Shown: in pieces, positions 63,645 through 64,000 of the stretch
How the letters are laid out: every line of letters starts with the position of its first letter
Numbering within the stretch: position 1 is the stretch's first letter
DNA from: Opisthocomus hoazin
Taxonomy: Eukaryota > Chordata > Aves > Opisthocomiformes > Opisthocomidae
Assembly (NCBI RefSeq): GCF_030867145.1
Contig: NC_134419.1
Coordinates: 1,302,001 to 1,366,000 of the forward strand
Direction of reading: 5' to 3'
DNA length: 64,000 nt
Position numbers and translations under genes: made by a program
Notes under the pieces: generated by a model
The model's input: the letters and a program-made list of their open reading frames with translations, nothing else
The model's database searches: none
What the model was told of the DNA's origin: nothing

Positions 63645-64000
63645 ACACAGAATCACACAGAATCACAGAATAGTAGGGGTTGGAAGGGACCTCTGTGGGT
63701 CATCTAGTCCAACCCTCCTGCTGAAGCAGGGTCACCTACAGCAGGCTGCACAGGACCTTGTCCAGGCGGGGCTGGAATATCTCCAGAGAAGGAGACTCCA
63801 CAGCCTCCCTGGGCAGCCTGGGCCAGGGCTCCGTCACCCTCAGAGGGAAGAAGTTCTTCCTCATGTTCAGACGGAACTTCCTGTGCCTCAGTTTGTGCCC
63901 ATTGCCCCTTGTCCTGTCGCTGGGCACCACTGAAAAGAGCTTGGCCCCATCCTCCTGACACCCATCCTGCAGATATTTGTAGGCATTTATAAGGTCCCCT
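63645..64000 (-). mobile_element. CR1 LINE, runs off the right edge
   Basis: CACAGAATCACACAGAATC tail variant, 3' UTR and ORF2 end of the [13 protein letters not shown] subtype. The 5' part is outside the window. Confidence 0.92.

Overview
The window looks like avian (or at least archosaur/sauropsid) nuclear DNA. It holds one recognisable intron-containing protein gene in a large, gene-poor, repeat-rich neighbourhood. The main clue is the interspersed repeat: more than 30 copies of the LINE CR1 in both orientations, many ending in the diagnostic ATTCTGTG tail. They cover roughly a quarter of the window by eye. I see no bacterial-type operons, no CRISPR array, no tRNA or rRNA, and no retroviral LTR or gag/pol/env reading frame. 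The species cannot be fixed from the sequence alone.

Layout. Positions 1-40,000 contain no exon I can support. They hold CR1 fragments, GC-rich anonymous sequence, three large minisatellites (about 49 bp x 17 at 12142-12998; 22 bp x 49 at 16269-17343; a 15-bp unit organised into 315-bp higher-order copies at 19806-20772) and a purine-rich array at 39179-39452. These arrays produce the longest open reading frames in the window, which I judge to be period artefacts. From 40,685 to 42,865 there are two more small arrays (53 bp x 3 and 29 bp x 9) and another CR1.

Positions 43092-59262, minus strand, carry the gene for cystathionine gamma-lyase (CTH), the PLP enzyme that converts cystathionine to cysteine and also makes hydrogen sulfide. 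Eleven coding exons can be set to the base. Every junction is GT-AG, phases agree throughout, and together they give 395 uninterrupted codons, with the PLP lysine at residue 210. A short terminal exon must lie further left, but I could not identify it securely. The start codon sits in a CpG island with GC boxes and a CCAAT box. A CR1 lies about 190 bp upstream of the ATG. Introns 1, 3, 7 and 9 contain CR1 copies.

Positions 59,455-64,000, upstream of CTH, contain three CR1 copies and otherwise anonymous DNA. One of these (61571-62690) is the longest in the window and retains the reverse transcriptase FADD motif.

I found no undescribed biological system. The observations most worth a second look concern genome structure: two nested CR1 insertions with visible short target duplications, minisatellites with strikingly constant unit length, a CR1 copy with an internal deletion at microhomology, a head-to-head CR1 inverted pair, and the unresolved last exon of CTH.
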